DNA of 64,000 nucleotides from Platycnemis pennipes. Its lineage: Eukaryota > Arthropoda > Insecta > Odonata > Platycnemididae. Positions 36,941-49,300 of the stretch are shown here, piece by piece (position 1 is the first letter of the stretch; each line of letters opens with the position of its first letter). The translations under genes were made by a program, and so were the position numbers. The notes beneath the pieces are model-generated. The model saw only the letters and a program-made list of their open reading frames with translations. It did no database searches and was not told where the DNA came from. Location: positions 98,289,470-98,353,469 of the forward strand of contig OW121848.1 of assembly GCA_933228895.1 (NCBI GenBank), given 5' to 3'.

Positions 36941-37647
36941 ATGAGGAAGGAGGGAATAGCTTAAGATTATTGGTGGAACAAGTATAATGATAAACTGAAT
37001 TTTAGGGAAAGAACAACTGAAAACTTTGAACAACTGCAAATGCTGATCTGATTCACAATTCTCTAAGTTTCCACGACTCACATATGAAAGGAATATAGAA
37101 GCAATATTATTTTAGAGCTACCTTTATCTATTTCATTTATCATATGCATTTTCATGCACATATCGGAAAATTATTATAAAAATATGGATAAATTCAATAT
37201 TGTTACGAGTGGCTATAAAAGATACGTGTTAATGTATTATTTTCAAACATAGTTTGTGGCAAATTACGTTAATTTAAGCGAGAAGAGGTGCCTTATTGTT
37301 GCAACTCAAGATCAGTTAAATTGAGAATGCAAATTGAAGAGCGCAATAAGGATGCTTGAGAAAATACAGTTGATAATTTATGCGTAAAATACATTCAGAA
37401 GAATGAAAATATACATTCAAATAAATCCATGTGTTGGAACACATTTTAACGTTGTTATTTCTACCTTTTTGTGAAAAGGAATTTAGAAATATATTTATGT
37501 ATAGGTAAAATACGTTAAGACCTCCCTTATTAATTTTAACACCATTATCAGATACACCGTGAAGTATTAAAAATTAACTTTGTGAAATAAATGTCGTCTC
37601 AAGAAAAATAATATGTCTAACTAGATTATATAAGTTTGAAAAATTCT

Positions 37648-37848
37648 TTTACGGCGATTCATTAAATTAATATACTCTCCGCAATAAACCACCTTTTTGT
37701 TTCCTTAAATCTCCTGTTTCTTAAAAATTTCCGCTGTGATTAAGAAATTAAAATAGGCACTTTATCGCTTCATTCTGCAAATCCTGAATATTTCAGCGAG
37801 TGAAAAAAATATTAGGAGTGGAAAAGCCGCGAGGAAAAAAAACTAACT
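37648..37848 (+). repeat. About 200-bp direct repeat, copy 1
   Basis: This block recurs at 40916-41117 with about a dozen differences (roughly 94% identity). It starts TTTACGGCGATTCAT and ends GAGGAAAAAAAACTAACT. No terminal inverted repeats, tRNA boxes or frame. Family unknown. Confidence 0.85.
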
Positions 37849-37849
37849 G

Positions 37850-39300
37850 CACAACTAGGTGACATTTAGTGGACGTGATTGCAATCTTCAAGGTAAGACC
37901 TTTCGAATATTTTAGCATATAATTATACCGACGTCCTCAGAGTCATGTCCCTTGATTCAAATTGGACAGACCTCCTCTGTAGCGGCTTTGCTGCGGCTGT
38001 GGAGGCTTATGAGTGGAAAATGGCTTTCCGTTCATATTCATCGTTACGAAAGCATTGATTGGTCCAGATTTGGACGTAAGCGATGTATTCAGCCGTCCAA
38101 GAGTCCACGTCAAAGCAGCCTGAAGCATCAAATCTTATGACACAATCAGGAGAGTGCATGAACTAGTCGCACGTTCCAGGAGTTACAACTTCGAAACGGA
38201 AGCATGATTACGCAGCGGAGCTTACTAATTTGAAAATCTGTCTTGTTTACAGGGCTCTTGGAAGCTCAGCGTCATCCGTAGATAAGCCATAAAGATAATA
38301 TTAAATCATGTGGAAGATATTACTTAAGTGTTTGGTCTTATAATAATTGCTGTCTATTCTTAATGACTGCCTAATTATGCCTTATCATTCCCAGAATTGA
38401 ACATTCCGCTCTTTTTACTCTTGGTTTAAAAACATTCTCTCTCATCTTATTCCATTCTTGTTTCCTGATTATAACGTAATTAATTTCCTGCTAACTCCAG
38501 ATATACTTTCACCGCTGCGCCTCCATAAGTTCCTAAATACCACTTCCGAATCTTCCACTTTTAATCTTTTGAATACAATGGAACACATCACTGCTACAAA
38601 TTAGCAATCTGAATCTACGTCTGCCCCTGGGAAAGGATGATATAATATTTAATTGCTCTTAAACATGTGACTAAACTTGGTACATCTATTTGGCACCTTT
38701 CAGTGTCCCCCATGAAAAATCGTCCATTCTGTGTGATTTGAATATAGCATGTATATCTTTTAATTACACGGTAAATGGCCTCAATGGAGTATCAGCATTA
38801 TAAGAAATACATCTACCATGCATGTATGTATTGATTTCAAATTTATATCGATTTCTACGAGAGGTGTTATATTAATTACCTGCCTTTTAAGTTGATAACT
38901 GAAGTAATTTAACTTAACGCCTTAACTGAACGACCAGTAGCACTTATCGTTACTCACGCTAGCTCTCCTCTGAATGTCACCAGCCATCAATGTCATCAAC
39001 ACTATATTAGAAGTAGATGTCTCACTGGAAGCCTCTCATACAAATGCATCATTGTATTCTAGCCAATAGGGTAGTTTCCTTCATCAAAGAAAACGGACTT
39101 CATTAATTGCGATTTGTGTCCTGCCATAAATGTATTTAATTTACACAAAAAGTTTGTATTGAGAAATCCCAGTTTACTAGAGAATTAAATGTTAATTTTA
39201 AGGCCATTTGAAAAGGCTCTGAAATGGCGGGGTGCGCTGCCTTCATGCTGACGTAACAGGAAGGTAGTTTACGTTGCGAAGCATAGGAAAATTCGTCTCC
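37850..39300. other. Intergenic DNA
   Basis: 37943-38131 has protein-like frames on both strands without motifs. No element recognised. Confidence 0.5.
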
Positions 39301-39309
39301 TGAACTTAC

Positions 39310-39359
39310 CGTTGTATTTCAGGGCCCCTCAGCTCTAGTGAATATTTATTAGTATTAAC
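39310..39359 (-). other. Possible 50-base mini-exon
   Basis: On the minus strand, an acceptor (TGATAGTTTTTACAG) and a donor (ACG/GTAAGT) bound 50 bases, open in one frame (VNTNKYSLELRGPEIQ). It lies 66 bases from the plus-strand candidate terminal exon, so at most one of the two is likely to be right. Confidence 0.15.
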
Positions 39360-39425
39360 CTGTAAAAACTATCAATGTTGGAAAAGAATTCTCAGTTAAA
39401 CATGGTATTATTAGTCATTTTATAG

Positions 39426-39581
39426 GCTCAAGGACGTCCTGCTCGCTGTGTCTTCTGCTACGACGAAGCATGGCGTGAAGGTCGTGCGGCGATAGGCGAA
39501 CTACATGATATGCTTGTGAAAGGAATACTGACTGATTTTAAATGAATCAACTGCATAAGTCATGTTAAATAAATAAATAAA
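39426..39581 (+). CDS. Candidate terminal exon, unrecognised product, with poly(A) signals
   Basis: An acceptor (CATTTTATAG) is followed in phase 0 by 39 open codons (AQGRPARCVFCYDEAWREGR, then GELHDMLVKGILTDFK). A TGA follows at 39543-39545, then overlapping AATAAA signals at 39568-39581. CVFC is a lone CxxC pair. The peptide is rich in charged and aromatic residues and does not resemble the transposon proteins nearby. I could not identify upstream exons between 37.1 and 39.4 kb. A duplicated or orphan exon is an alternative to a live gene. Confidence 0.4.
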
Positions 39582-39676
39582 AGTTAATTATAATTAATTA
39601 ACGGAATAAATATGCCTCCAATACTTGTTCATAAGCTTTAACGGAGTGCGGCGTCTATTTGGAAGCGTCCGCAGCA

Positions 39677-39690
39677 CCACCTGGTGGCAG
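39677..39690 (+). promoter_or_regulatory. CTCF-like motif
   Basis: CCACCTGGTGGCAG matches the CTCF consensus CCASYAGRKGGCRS with one mismatch. It lies 100 bases downstream of the candidate terminal exon at 39426. Confidence 0.3.
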
Positions 39691-40196
39691 GTAGAGGAAA
39701 TAGTTTGACGTCACACGTAGGATTAACCGGCATGCAATAGTTTGCCGTCGCGTTTTCGCGCCATTGATTTTTTTCACTTTTTAATTAATGAGGAAAAATA
39801 CTTAACGTCAGTTAAAAATCGAACGGCTTAAAACACGTACTCCAGAGGTTATAAACTTTCGATCAAGACAATAAAAAAATAATAGGAAACTACCCTATAC
39901 TCATTATCAGTGCAAGAGCAACTATTAGCTATCAGTATATTGAACATTTCTTGGTCCTTATTGCAGTATGATTACGGGAATAATGGCATATTTAATGTAT
40001 TCACCAATAAGGCTAACAAGGTTGATAAAGAATAATTCATGCTAGGGATATATTATCCTAATTTTCACACTAGTATATTTCCATACCGATAAAACTATAT
40101 CGATCATACGAATTAAACAGACATGACGTTCTGATGAATCAAATATAAAAACAACTTTAGTACCTAAATTAACTTTATGTATTAAATTTCCTTTCC

Positions 40197-40219
40197 CCTT
40201 TCAACTAGTAGTTGAAAGG
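40197..40219 (+). repeat. Short hairpin, 10-bp perfect arms
   Basis: CCTTTCAACT and AGTTGAAAGG flank a 3-base spacer. There is no U-run after it and no gene context, so it is not a terminator. Confidence 0.6.
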
Positions 40220-40669
40220 AAAACAATCTTATCGACACATTTGTGGTTGCAAAAGAACAGTGTAAACCAGCGAAAGGGAGGATATTCCAATGAAGAATAA
40301 ATACATTCAAATTTTCTTGACATTAATTTTAAATGATTAGTTTATGTCTCATATGGAAGTTAAAGTTAACGAGGATTTAATTCTCATTGACCGCACATTA
40401 AGCTGAGACTTTTTTTTCCGTTCTTGGTGTGCAGCAAGTAGCAGTGCAAGGTACGAGGGTGGAGAATACGATGGTGAGAGCAATATTTTTTAACAACTTA
40501 TACAAAATAGATTTATGAGTGGAAATTCGGCAGCCCTTCCATACCCTGTGCACCATCGTCTGCCATTGTTAATAAATAATCATGGCCTTATTTATCAAGC
40601 TAATTTGTGAATTTTCTCTGACGATTGGCTCAACTCGTCACAAAGGACTATAGTCCTTATATATAGCAT

Positions 40670-40805
40670 ATATGCTCGAGGTAGTGGAAATCTAACCCAG
40701 GAGGGATTCAAACCCACGACATTGGGATTGGCATGCGAGGGACTTCGCCCGCCGGAGCCGGTAATGCGAGGTGGAACTCGTAGCACGCCCGTAGTAGCGT
40801 GTGTT
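40670..40805 (-). repeat. tRNA-derived SINE
   Basis: The minus strand reads GTTCCACCTCGCATTACCGG, then ATGCCAATCCCAATGTCGTG, then GGGTTTGAATCCC (B box) and TTAGATTTCCACTACC. The reading frame 40819-40595 only follows this repeat. Confidence 0.6.
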
Positions 40806-40915
40806 CTGTTCATGGTCACACTGGTGAAGTTTATAGGTGGACTTCTTGAAGAGTTCGGAAGCGAGTGCTTTGAACTAGTTCATAGAAGGTGATTCTTAAA
40901 AAAAATTGAAAAAGT

Positions 40916-41117
40916 CATTTACGGCGATTCATAAAATTAATATACTCGCCGCAATAAACCACTTTGTTGTTTTCTTAAATCGCCTGTTTCTTAAAAATTT
41001 CCGCTGTGATTAAGCAATTAAAACAGGCACTGTATCGCTTCATTCTGCAAATCCTGAACATTTCAGCGAGTGAAAAAATATTAGGAGTGGAAAAGCCACG
41101 AGGAAAAAAAACTAACT
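40916..41117 (+). repeat. About 200-bp direct repeat, copy 2
   Basis: Second copy of the block at 37648-37848, same orientation, 3.3 kb away. It ends about 20 bases before the mariner-like relic. Confidence 0.85.
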
Positions 41118-41139
41118 AAAAAAAATCATAGCTACAGTG

Positions 41140-41960
41140 GCTTAAACCCAGCGAATATGGTCCATGGTAGTGCACCTTCCAGCTCTATCCGGTGAACAAA
41201 TTAACCACCGATTGAGGTACATGCGCTGATATCGTATTGCAGAATGATTGGTAGAAATGGTCCAAAATGCTTCCGTCTCTTTCACGACCCTGCCTAGCTT
41301 ACCTAACTCAAAAAGAAACATAATATTTCCTTGACAGCCCTTCTTGACCATCTTCCCCTGGAATACAGCACACAGCATGTGCTCCGATTAAACAAAACGC
41401 AGTCGTATGCGACACATAATTCAAACGGCACTGTGTCACAGTCGTGGTTCATACGATAAGACACCCAACTCATCCAGCGTTCCATACGGCCCATGAGCTG
41501 ATGCCGACATAAGTTTCCTTGGGCTCTGCTGAACCGTGCACGATTCTCCATGCTCGTCAAATGATGCGAAACCAATCTCTATGAAATTTTTTTAATGCCC
41601 AGGAATTTCCTCCGCAATATGAAGCAATTTTTTATGAGATAAATCGGTCTCCCGAACTAACTCACGAATGGTCTGGTTTCGATACGTCACCAGCCAACAC
41701 TGCACTTCCTCCTCACTGACACCAGAGGAGAACCGACAGAGGCATGTCTGCCACACTTTCGTATCCTTCTTTAACCGCGTTTACCCACCGTGCCAATGAT
41801 TTGTAAGGCAAAGCACACTCACCACACGCCTCGCAAGTACCTTCATGTCTCTTTCGTGCTACACGGCCTCAGGCGCATTTAATCTCAATCCAACTCAGCT
41901 GTTCCTGTTCCGAGAAAATCGTGATTACGTAACTTTAGACCGCCAACTGAAGTTGGACTA
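41140..41960 (-). mobile_element. Mariner-like transposase relic
   Basis: On the minus strand, 41728-41600 reads SEEEVQC, then TIRELVRETDLSHKKLLHI, the second helix-turn-helix of mariner/SETMAR-type transposases. After one frameshift, the family block FLGIKKIS.RLVSHHLT follows at about 41605-41555. Beyond that the frame (41575-41303) loses clear similarity and I cannot see the catalytic D,D,D residues. Degenerate fragment without identified terminal repeats. Confidence 0.6.
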
Positions 41961-42434
41961 ATCTTCTCGTAGCGGCGCACGCTCGTAACCTATGATGGCA
42001 GTGGTACAATAAGCACTATTTCCGTTTCGTGTCGCACATGAAACAGTATTGCCACTATTACGATTCCAACTCTCGTACAATGGCGAAGGAAAATGAACGA
42101 CGTAGCCCAAAGGTGGAAAGAAGTAGCCTTAGTAGGAGATTGTGATAGCATTTTAGCCACTATGATGAGTTGAGTCGTCTCACACTCTTTAATATAAAGC
42201 CACGAAAAAGAAATGAATAAAGAATGCCAAGGTCCTTCATGCTATTGTGACAGAAAAGGCGAAAGTGCTATATTTTGAATTAAATCGAATGTTAATCAAT
42301 TTTAATTAACAACGAAGAAAATTACTCGTTGAGGTCAACGTGTATTCCCGCTACACGAATACGGTGAGGAGTTATACCTGCTGGCTTTGCCTTAGGCTTA
42401 TGTTTAGGTTTAGGTTTTACCCGATTCCCAAGGC

Positions 42435-42527
42435 CCAATTTCTCAGTACCAACCACTTAAAAATTTTACTCAGAGGAAGTATTAGATGAAGAAATTCACG
42501 GGCAGATTGAAGAACTGTGGAAGTAAT
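42435..42527 (+). repeat. 93-bp direct repeat, copy 1
   Basis: This matches 43124-43216 with three substitutions (about 97%). It begins CCAATTTCTCAGTACC and ends GAAGTAAT. The high identity points to a recent local duplication. Confidence 0.9.
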
Positions 42528-42707
42528 TAGGTTTAATCGGGTTGCAAACATATCGCAAAGACAATGCAATAAGTCTGGGAAACTAGAAATTCACGCTGAG
42601 GAAGAATTAGTTCCTAAAATCCCTCTCACAAAGCGGGGCCTGGGCAACCAGCTAAGCTGTATCCATATTTACCTAACAGAAAAACTGAAATGAATAATAA
42701 TCCCATC

Positions 42708-42761
42708 CTCCATACGAATCTCCATACGAATGAAATGCTGGAGCATTTCATTCATATGGAG
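42708..42761 (+). repeat. Hairpin with 20-bp arms and 2-base loop, plus 12-base tandem repeat
   Basis: CTCCATACGAAT occurs twice in tandem (42708-42719 and 42720-42731). The second unit opens a hairpin: arms 42720-42739 and 42742-42761 match except at one position. Confidence 0.8.
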
Positions 42762-42869
42762 CAAAATTAAATAAATACTGTAAAGAAAATCGGAGAAAAA
42801 CGAATATCTTTTCCCCATCGACATTGTGACTTTCTTTTCCCGAAATTAAAGGTAAATATGTATCAGGTA

Positions 42870-42915
42870 ACTCATTAATCTAACGGAGTTCGAGTCCCAC
42901 AATTTTTTACGTACA
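42870..42915 (+). repeat. tRNA B-box-like repeat fragment
   Basis: CAGGTAACTCATTAATC is followed by GGAGTTCGAGTCCCACAA, which resembles a B box with part of its stem. Short and isolated. Confidence 0.35.
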
Positions 42916-43123
42916 ATTTATTTTATAGACACGCTTGGTATTAATAAATTATAGTTTTAAAACTAACGCCTGTTAATCTTTATTTTTTCCAAACCAATTA
43001 GTGCTTCCTTTTCCGAATTACAGGCATATTATCTTCAAGATAACTAAATGTATGCCGGCTGCAAACCCAAAGGAAAAGGAAGACATTACGGCAATTGCAA
43101 AATATAGCGGATAATAACGTAAT

Positions 43124-43216
43124 CCAATTTCTCAGTACCAACCACTTAAAAATTTTACTCAGAGGAAGTATAAGATGAAGAAATTCACGGGCAGTTTGAA
43201 GAACTGTAGAAGTAAT
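43124..43216 (+). repeat. 93-bp direct repeat, copy 2
   Basis: Copy of 42435-42527, same orientation, 689 bases downstream. The flanking sequences do not match, so the duplicated block is exactly bounded. Confidence 0.9.
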
Positions 43217-43219
43217 ATT

Positions 43220-46200
43220 TCCTTCATCCAAAAACTTGGTCATCTATTATACCTATTAAAATCAAACCCCTTTTTGTGCATGCTGTCCTATGATTTCTAA
43301 TATATTAATTTTTCTGATGACCCAGAAGAAATTATTTAACATAATATCGTATACCTAAGCATCTGGTTTCACTGCAGTAATCCGTGTTAAAAATAGTGGA
43401 ATGAATACCTCGTCGCTGTATTGGTTTTGAGCTTCATACTATTTATTCTCATGGCTTATATTCGGGTACCAAATGACGATGTGGTGTCCTATCATGGGAT
43501 GGAAGATAGGAGCTGAAAATTTTTCAATGAATGTAAAAAATCGTATAGTCACTGATTCACAGAGGTTTATATCTTTTCCCTGATTAACTGATTTGGCATT
43601 ATTTATCCATAATATGAATTGAACGTAAAGTATTTACTTATAATTATATCTAATAATATAACCATCGCTAGATATTTAAAAATTTTGCCATCCTAGAATA
43701 TAAAGCCTATGTGAATGCGGATTGATGCTTTCTTCTGTTACCATGCGTACTTGCACCTTATACCCCTGCACTTCGACACTGTCTTCATCGGCCACGGCAC
43801 GTTAGGGATTTAGGCCAAGACTCCCATTAAACAGGCTCTTGCGGAGATTCGCGCGGAAGCTATGTTTATAAACTGCGCACTTACTGCCGATGTGGTGGGT
43901 ACCAACTGACGGTCACCCCACCCCACTCCACTCTTTTCCCTTTCCTCCATCCGTCTCTTTATCACCTCTCGTCTCCGTTTATGAGTGCGACTTGACACAC
44001 ATTTTTTTAGTGTTTGCTAAGTTCACTGACGTTCCGAGTGGTCTTGTTCTCCACCCTTAAGTTTTCGTGTTACGGCCGAATGAAAATGAGCAAATAAAAC
44101 CTTAAGATGAAATGAAGTCATTTGACGGATCTGACAGCTAAGGTCGACAGGGAGTGCCATCTTGGAGAATATCGTCCAAAACTCCTTTACTTTTCCACTT
44201 TACTCTTCCGATCTACTCGCAATCGGAGGAATGTTTTCAATGTCTCGCATCTTCTCCGCAACCTACAGGAAGAAAAGACGACCGGACCTATTGCAGTCTA
44301 AATTATCTATTGCCTTTAAATTGGCTTGGACGTGGAATTACACTACTCTGCATGGACGCTACAAATTTTGAGATCTCGCTCCGAATAAGCACTAAAATTT
44401 AAATCCTCATTTACTCTACGTAAACTTTGCATGCGTACTTTTATTTGCAGTGAACGCTGCGACTTTTTTTTAAAACTGATAGAAGCTAAGGCTTTATTTG
44501 CAGATACCCATATTGGTTTTTGCGTGTCAAATAATACATATATTTTTATCTCTCTAAGCTGCGTAACCATAGATAAAATGCTATGATATCACGAAGGAAA
44601 AATGACAGGTATTATAATGATTGGATAATGAGTTGAAATAATCTTTGGCTGACTGTGACATACATTTCCATTATTTTAATGATTTAAGAATTGCCATGTG
44701 ATTATTACTGATTACAACAAAATAAGCTTTAAATTAATTGGAATTAATGATATCGAGGGAGTGTAAATGAAGAAGAGTTTTCGGTAGCGCACCCTAAAGG
44801 GCCCTGGACGCAGTGATGTGCTCCTGGGTGTCTTTTGGCCACGGAGTGTGAGAATGAATGATTTGTCATTCCACCGCTCTTAGTCGCAGGAGAGTCTCCC
44901 GTCACCGACATATTTCCTCCCTCTCTTAGCATCGTCGCGATTCGAAAGGGAAATCACGGGAGAAGACGACGTTTGAACAGGCGGAGCTCACGAGCTTGGG
45001 CGAGGTTGTGAATGAATTCATTGTGCTCTAGGACAAGTCCCCTGTTGTAGAGGACTGCGCGCGTATGGGTGTATACGAACATCGCCGTGCATAGGAATAG
45101 CTCCGAGGTCGTACGCACAGAATTCATGATGACACAATGGTACAAAGGGGAGACCATTGAACGGGAGCCAGGAGACCATTAGACTTTGATTCATGTGCAA
45201 AACGATGTGGAGAGAATGGCTGTCTACCGTTTCTCCAAAGAACACGCCTTTAGTGAAATCTGTAAGGAAATATTATATGAAAAAAATCAGAAACTTTGTT
45301 TTAGGAAATAAGTGTACAAGTTACTCCTCTCACGGAGGCAATTTAAGAATGAATTAAGACTTCTTAAGAAAGTAACAGAGAACCCGAGTTTACTTCCGAC
45401 GCTGAGGGGATAAGTACGCAAACTCTTGACATCGGCTGATTACACCGGATAACATAAGGGAAAAAGAAACTAGGAAAGACAGACACTATTTTACATCAGT
45501 CTGTTGGTTGGGACGTTAAACTGTTGGTCTTTGGTGCCTTTTGTTAGGAGAAGACTAATACCAGCGCCGGATTTCTCTCCACCTTCCTCTACTCCCTTAA
45601 TTTCTACGTCCGCCCTATAACCCAACTATCCAATATAGCGCAAATAATCTTTGCTCTCAGTCATCTGCTGTAGTACTTGGACGATTCGTTTTCTATACCC
45701 TTTTCCTTGTTCCCAAACCAGAAAGGTTACTGATCCACCTTTATGCTTCAAGGCTCGAATTGCGGGTGGTACCTAGAAACATTGCGCTGCATAACCACCT
45801 CTTCGCTCATCTTTTACTCCTGTTCCCAATCATCAATTCTCCTTTTCAGCCTTCACTACCATGACCTCCAGAATACTGACCAAGCCAGCGCATACTTGGG
45901 CAGCACCAAAAGCACAATGACCAGCTTGAAGAAACTTGGGTTTTTGAACACTTTCATTCTCAAAGGCTTTCTCAGATTTTATCTTTCATGAGATATCAAT
46001 ATAGACTAAATGTATTCTTGATTTATCTTTCTCACAAACCTATAACATAACTTCATTGGCTAAGAACATAATGAGTAATAACAAGATAGACGCTTATTAT
46101 ATTAATGACTTACTCAGTATAAACACTTCATCCCCGAGTTTGCTAACGAGAAAATGCGAATCTTATTCCTACGGGTCGACTTGAATCGACGTTAGGTACT

Positions 46201-46255
46201 GTTTTCTCTGGATTTATGATTGTACTAACAATCCCATCTTTGGAAAAATAAACAT
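43220..46255. other. Intergenic DNA
   Basis: Short frames only, several overlapping on both strands near 44150-45250. No recognisable product or repeat. Confidence 0.5.
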
Positions 46256-46261
46256 GATAGG

Positions 46262-46387
46262 GTTTCTCTGTAAAAGAGAAGAATTACGTCACAATGAAAA
46301 GGTTGGCCGATAGAAGAAACGAGTGGAAAGCTGCGTCAAACCAATCCTAGGATTGTTGACCAATGATGATGATGATGATGATGATGA
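46262..46387 (+). mobile_element. RTE-like LINE extreme 3' end with ATG-repeat tail (copy E)
   Basis: The plus strand reads VTMKRLADRRNEWKAASNQS near 46287-46347, the last coding block of RTE-type ORF2. After a stop and about 15 bases it passes into eight ATG repeats (46363-46386). Such microsatellite 3' tails are usual for RTE elements. The tail also creates artificial Met-rich or Ile-rich short frames here. The copy is severely 5'-truncated. Confidence 0.7.
46363..46386 (+). repeat. ATG microsatellite, eight units
   Basis: Perfect trinucleotide repeat forming the tail of the RTE copy E. Confidence 0.95.
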
Positions 46388-46399
46388 GGGTTTCTCTTG

Positions 46400-49300
46400 G
46401 GGACCGAAGAGATCTCGACGATTCTAAACACGTAACAACCGCGACTTCGAATACGCATGAGCGGAAAAAAATTAGGTATAAATGTTGGCTTAGATTTATC
46501 CGCATCTGCATGATAGCACGCGAGGAATTCGGCATGGGGTGGTGAATCACCATCAAGGTTGAAGTAAGAGAAAGAGAGAGAACAGAAAATAGTGGTGGAT
46601 ATTAACGATTTTAGCTATGCTAATCAAAGCACGAATATACTTTTAGCAAAATAAAAGAGCATTCCTCCGCTTTCGTACACTATATTCTGTCTCATTTGCG
46701 CTAAGTTTCATCATGTGTTTACACTCATATTTTTTAACGTCAAATTTCATGCTACATTAATTGTAAGGAATTAGAAACGTAAGCGTAAAACATACCATGA
46801 TGAGAAGCGGAAATCCATGGTATCGCCTTCGTTTTAGTCAAGAGCAGGCGGGCAAGACCAAATGTTCATCTGTTCCTGTGACCACAATTATTTCTCCCAG
46901 TAACCGAAAGAAAAACAAAGAGTCTCGTACGCGGGCACGTTCCACCCAACTCTCCTTTTCTCGTCTCATCCAGTTATAACTCAATTAGCCGCTCCCGCCA
47001 CTTCCTTCTGCGAAAACCTCCTTTCTAGCCCATAAGCGGAACGCAGGGGATGGAGCTAGGGCCGGAAGCGAAAATATAACTCAAAACCATTCATGGAAGC
47101 AGAGGAAAAAGATACCCGTCGCAGGACGAAATATGACGTGCCGATAGCCGCTGAGAAAGCGATTGAGAAATTTCAGCCTCTTTTTTGAATATTCAACGAG
47201 AAGGGCGTAAGAGGCACTTCCAACCATTATGTCAGCCGATTGACTTTTTACTATCCATGGCGACGTCGAGGCTTCTCGTCACGCTTTCCCCGGACCAAAA
47301 TGTCGGAAACCCAATGTAGGTACTGAGCGAGGTGAACGCTCTAAAAATGAGTTCTGAGTAAGGCGGGAGTAAAAATACAACTCGGCAATTTAAAGGTGTT
47401 CTTCATGATGAGATCATCTAACTACATCATTTGATCAAACAAGAAAAATAAGTCGTAGGGCAGACCACAGTATATACCTGATTGCTACGCAATAGATATA
47501 GAATTTAATCCCTATAATGATGCCCCTTAGCTCAATTGGAAAAAAACAGACTCCTGTGAGACGGAATTGAATAAAGACTTTTCACAAATCATTGATATTA
47601 TTTGATGATTACTTAAAGGACCTCGTTGTCATATGCGTAAATAGATGCGGATATCCTCGCGCTGGCATTTTTTGTCTACATCTCACCCGCATTCTCGTAT
47701 CTTCTTGACCTTTTCTTGACGTAAATGGAAATAATTCTCGCCAGCAGTAATCAGGTGTAGCTAAAAGCCTCTATGGTACGGGTATTTTATTTAGGTATTA
47801 TTTTTAGATTATATACTATTACAGTCACCTTCTTCCGAGAGTTGCCAATTAAAAAAATGTTACCCCTGTCAAACCGAAGGTCGTGCGTACAAATCCCACC
47901 TCCTGTTGGTTTTTCCCGAAGATTGACACTTTTGGTTTAGTGGCCTGATTGATCGTTGGAGTACATAAAACCCAAGTAAAACAACCCCGAATTACACTCT
48001 GCAATTCCAATGTATTCAACATCCCATTATCACTTCATAAATCATCCATTCTTTTTTTCATCACCCCTTCAAATTCCCCACACAATCCAATTCTTATAGG
48101 TACCTACTACTTTTCCCTAACCATATACCACACTTGTTTAAATTCTTCTTTAGCCGTCTTATTCTCCCGTTTCTTTCCAAAATCTTGACCAAAAAAAAGG
48201 CCACCCTACCCTCAACCTCCCTCCTAATAACACAAAATATCGTAAGCAACACAACGCTCGGCTCATTTGCTAAATTTTTACTATATTTCCCTTCTCGCTT
48301 TCACTTAATCCCATCGTGGTATTTCCTCACTTGTATGAGGACTACATCAAGAGGGTGGATAAAGGAAAGAGGCAAAAAGGACACAGCCGAAGATACTGTG
48401 AGACATGTAGGGGGTAGAGAGGGGCCGAAAGCGTGAAAAATCCTCCTTCTCCTCGTCCCATTCACCTCGCCTCGCTCATGCCTTGCCTCTTCGACGCGGC
48501 ATTGGTTGGAGGGCGAGCTGACGGCGGAGGTGTTGAGGTCGGAGAAGGCGTGGCTGCGGGCCTCCAAGGCGTGACGACACGCGCACCGACCCCTTCTCCC
48601 CACCCCACGCACGCACGCACTGCTTCAGCGAGGATATTATTCTCTATCCCGCACCACCTTTGCAAGGGAAGGACGCTGGCCCTCCGAGTATCCATGATAC
48701 AGGCAGACGCAGGTGTCATCCGGGGTATAATGGGGATGAGGTCCGATAACCAACTATGATATTACACTTCTATCTACCCATCGATCTATCACATTATCTG
48801 GGAGGAGTACATTGACCGCACTAGGACCGGACCACGACATGGATGAGAGCAGCCTGAGGTCCTCTGACGTCAGAGGCATCCCCAACCTCCCTTGGAAGGG
48901 GTTAAGCTGCGAGACTGACACAATATATACAATATATTTCCAATAAATAGACGAAAATTACACTATCCCGTCGCCAGCTCATACGGAAATACAACTCCCG
49001 AAACATCTCCTCTCGGATCCAGCCATGCCGCCGTGGTCGCCAAAGAGAAAGGAGAAGCCAAGAGAAGACCAGACAGAAGACCCGTCACACCAGACTCCGT
49101 GATCCCTGAAAATCTATCCCAGAGTAATAAATCTATCCATTGTTATCGTGAACGATTAACACAGTGATGCCGTAACTACCAACATATTAGTCAATTAGAT
49201 GTTGAGATTACTATGTATTCATTAACCTATTTACCGTTGCCACGATCACAATTTTTATTCTAATGTTACTGGTTTTATTCTATATTACTCCAAGTTTTTT

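Noticed and set aside
36650..37081. 143-codon minus frame
   Set aside because: Antisense of the plus-strand RTE-like copy B.
46363..46545. Frame starting with eight methionines
   Set aside because: Created by the ATG microsatellite tail of a LINE.
48301..48759. Three overlapping frames of 85-108 codons
   Set aside because: Caused by a GC-rich, stop-poor island. Pro/Ala/Gly-rich with no motif.
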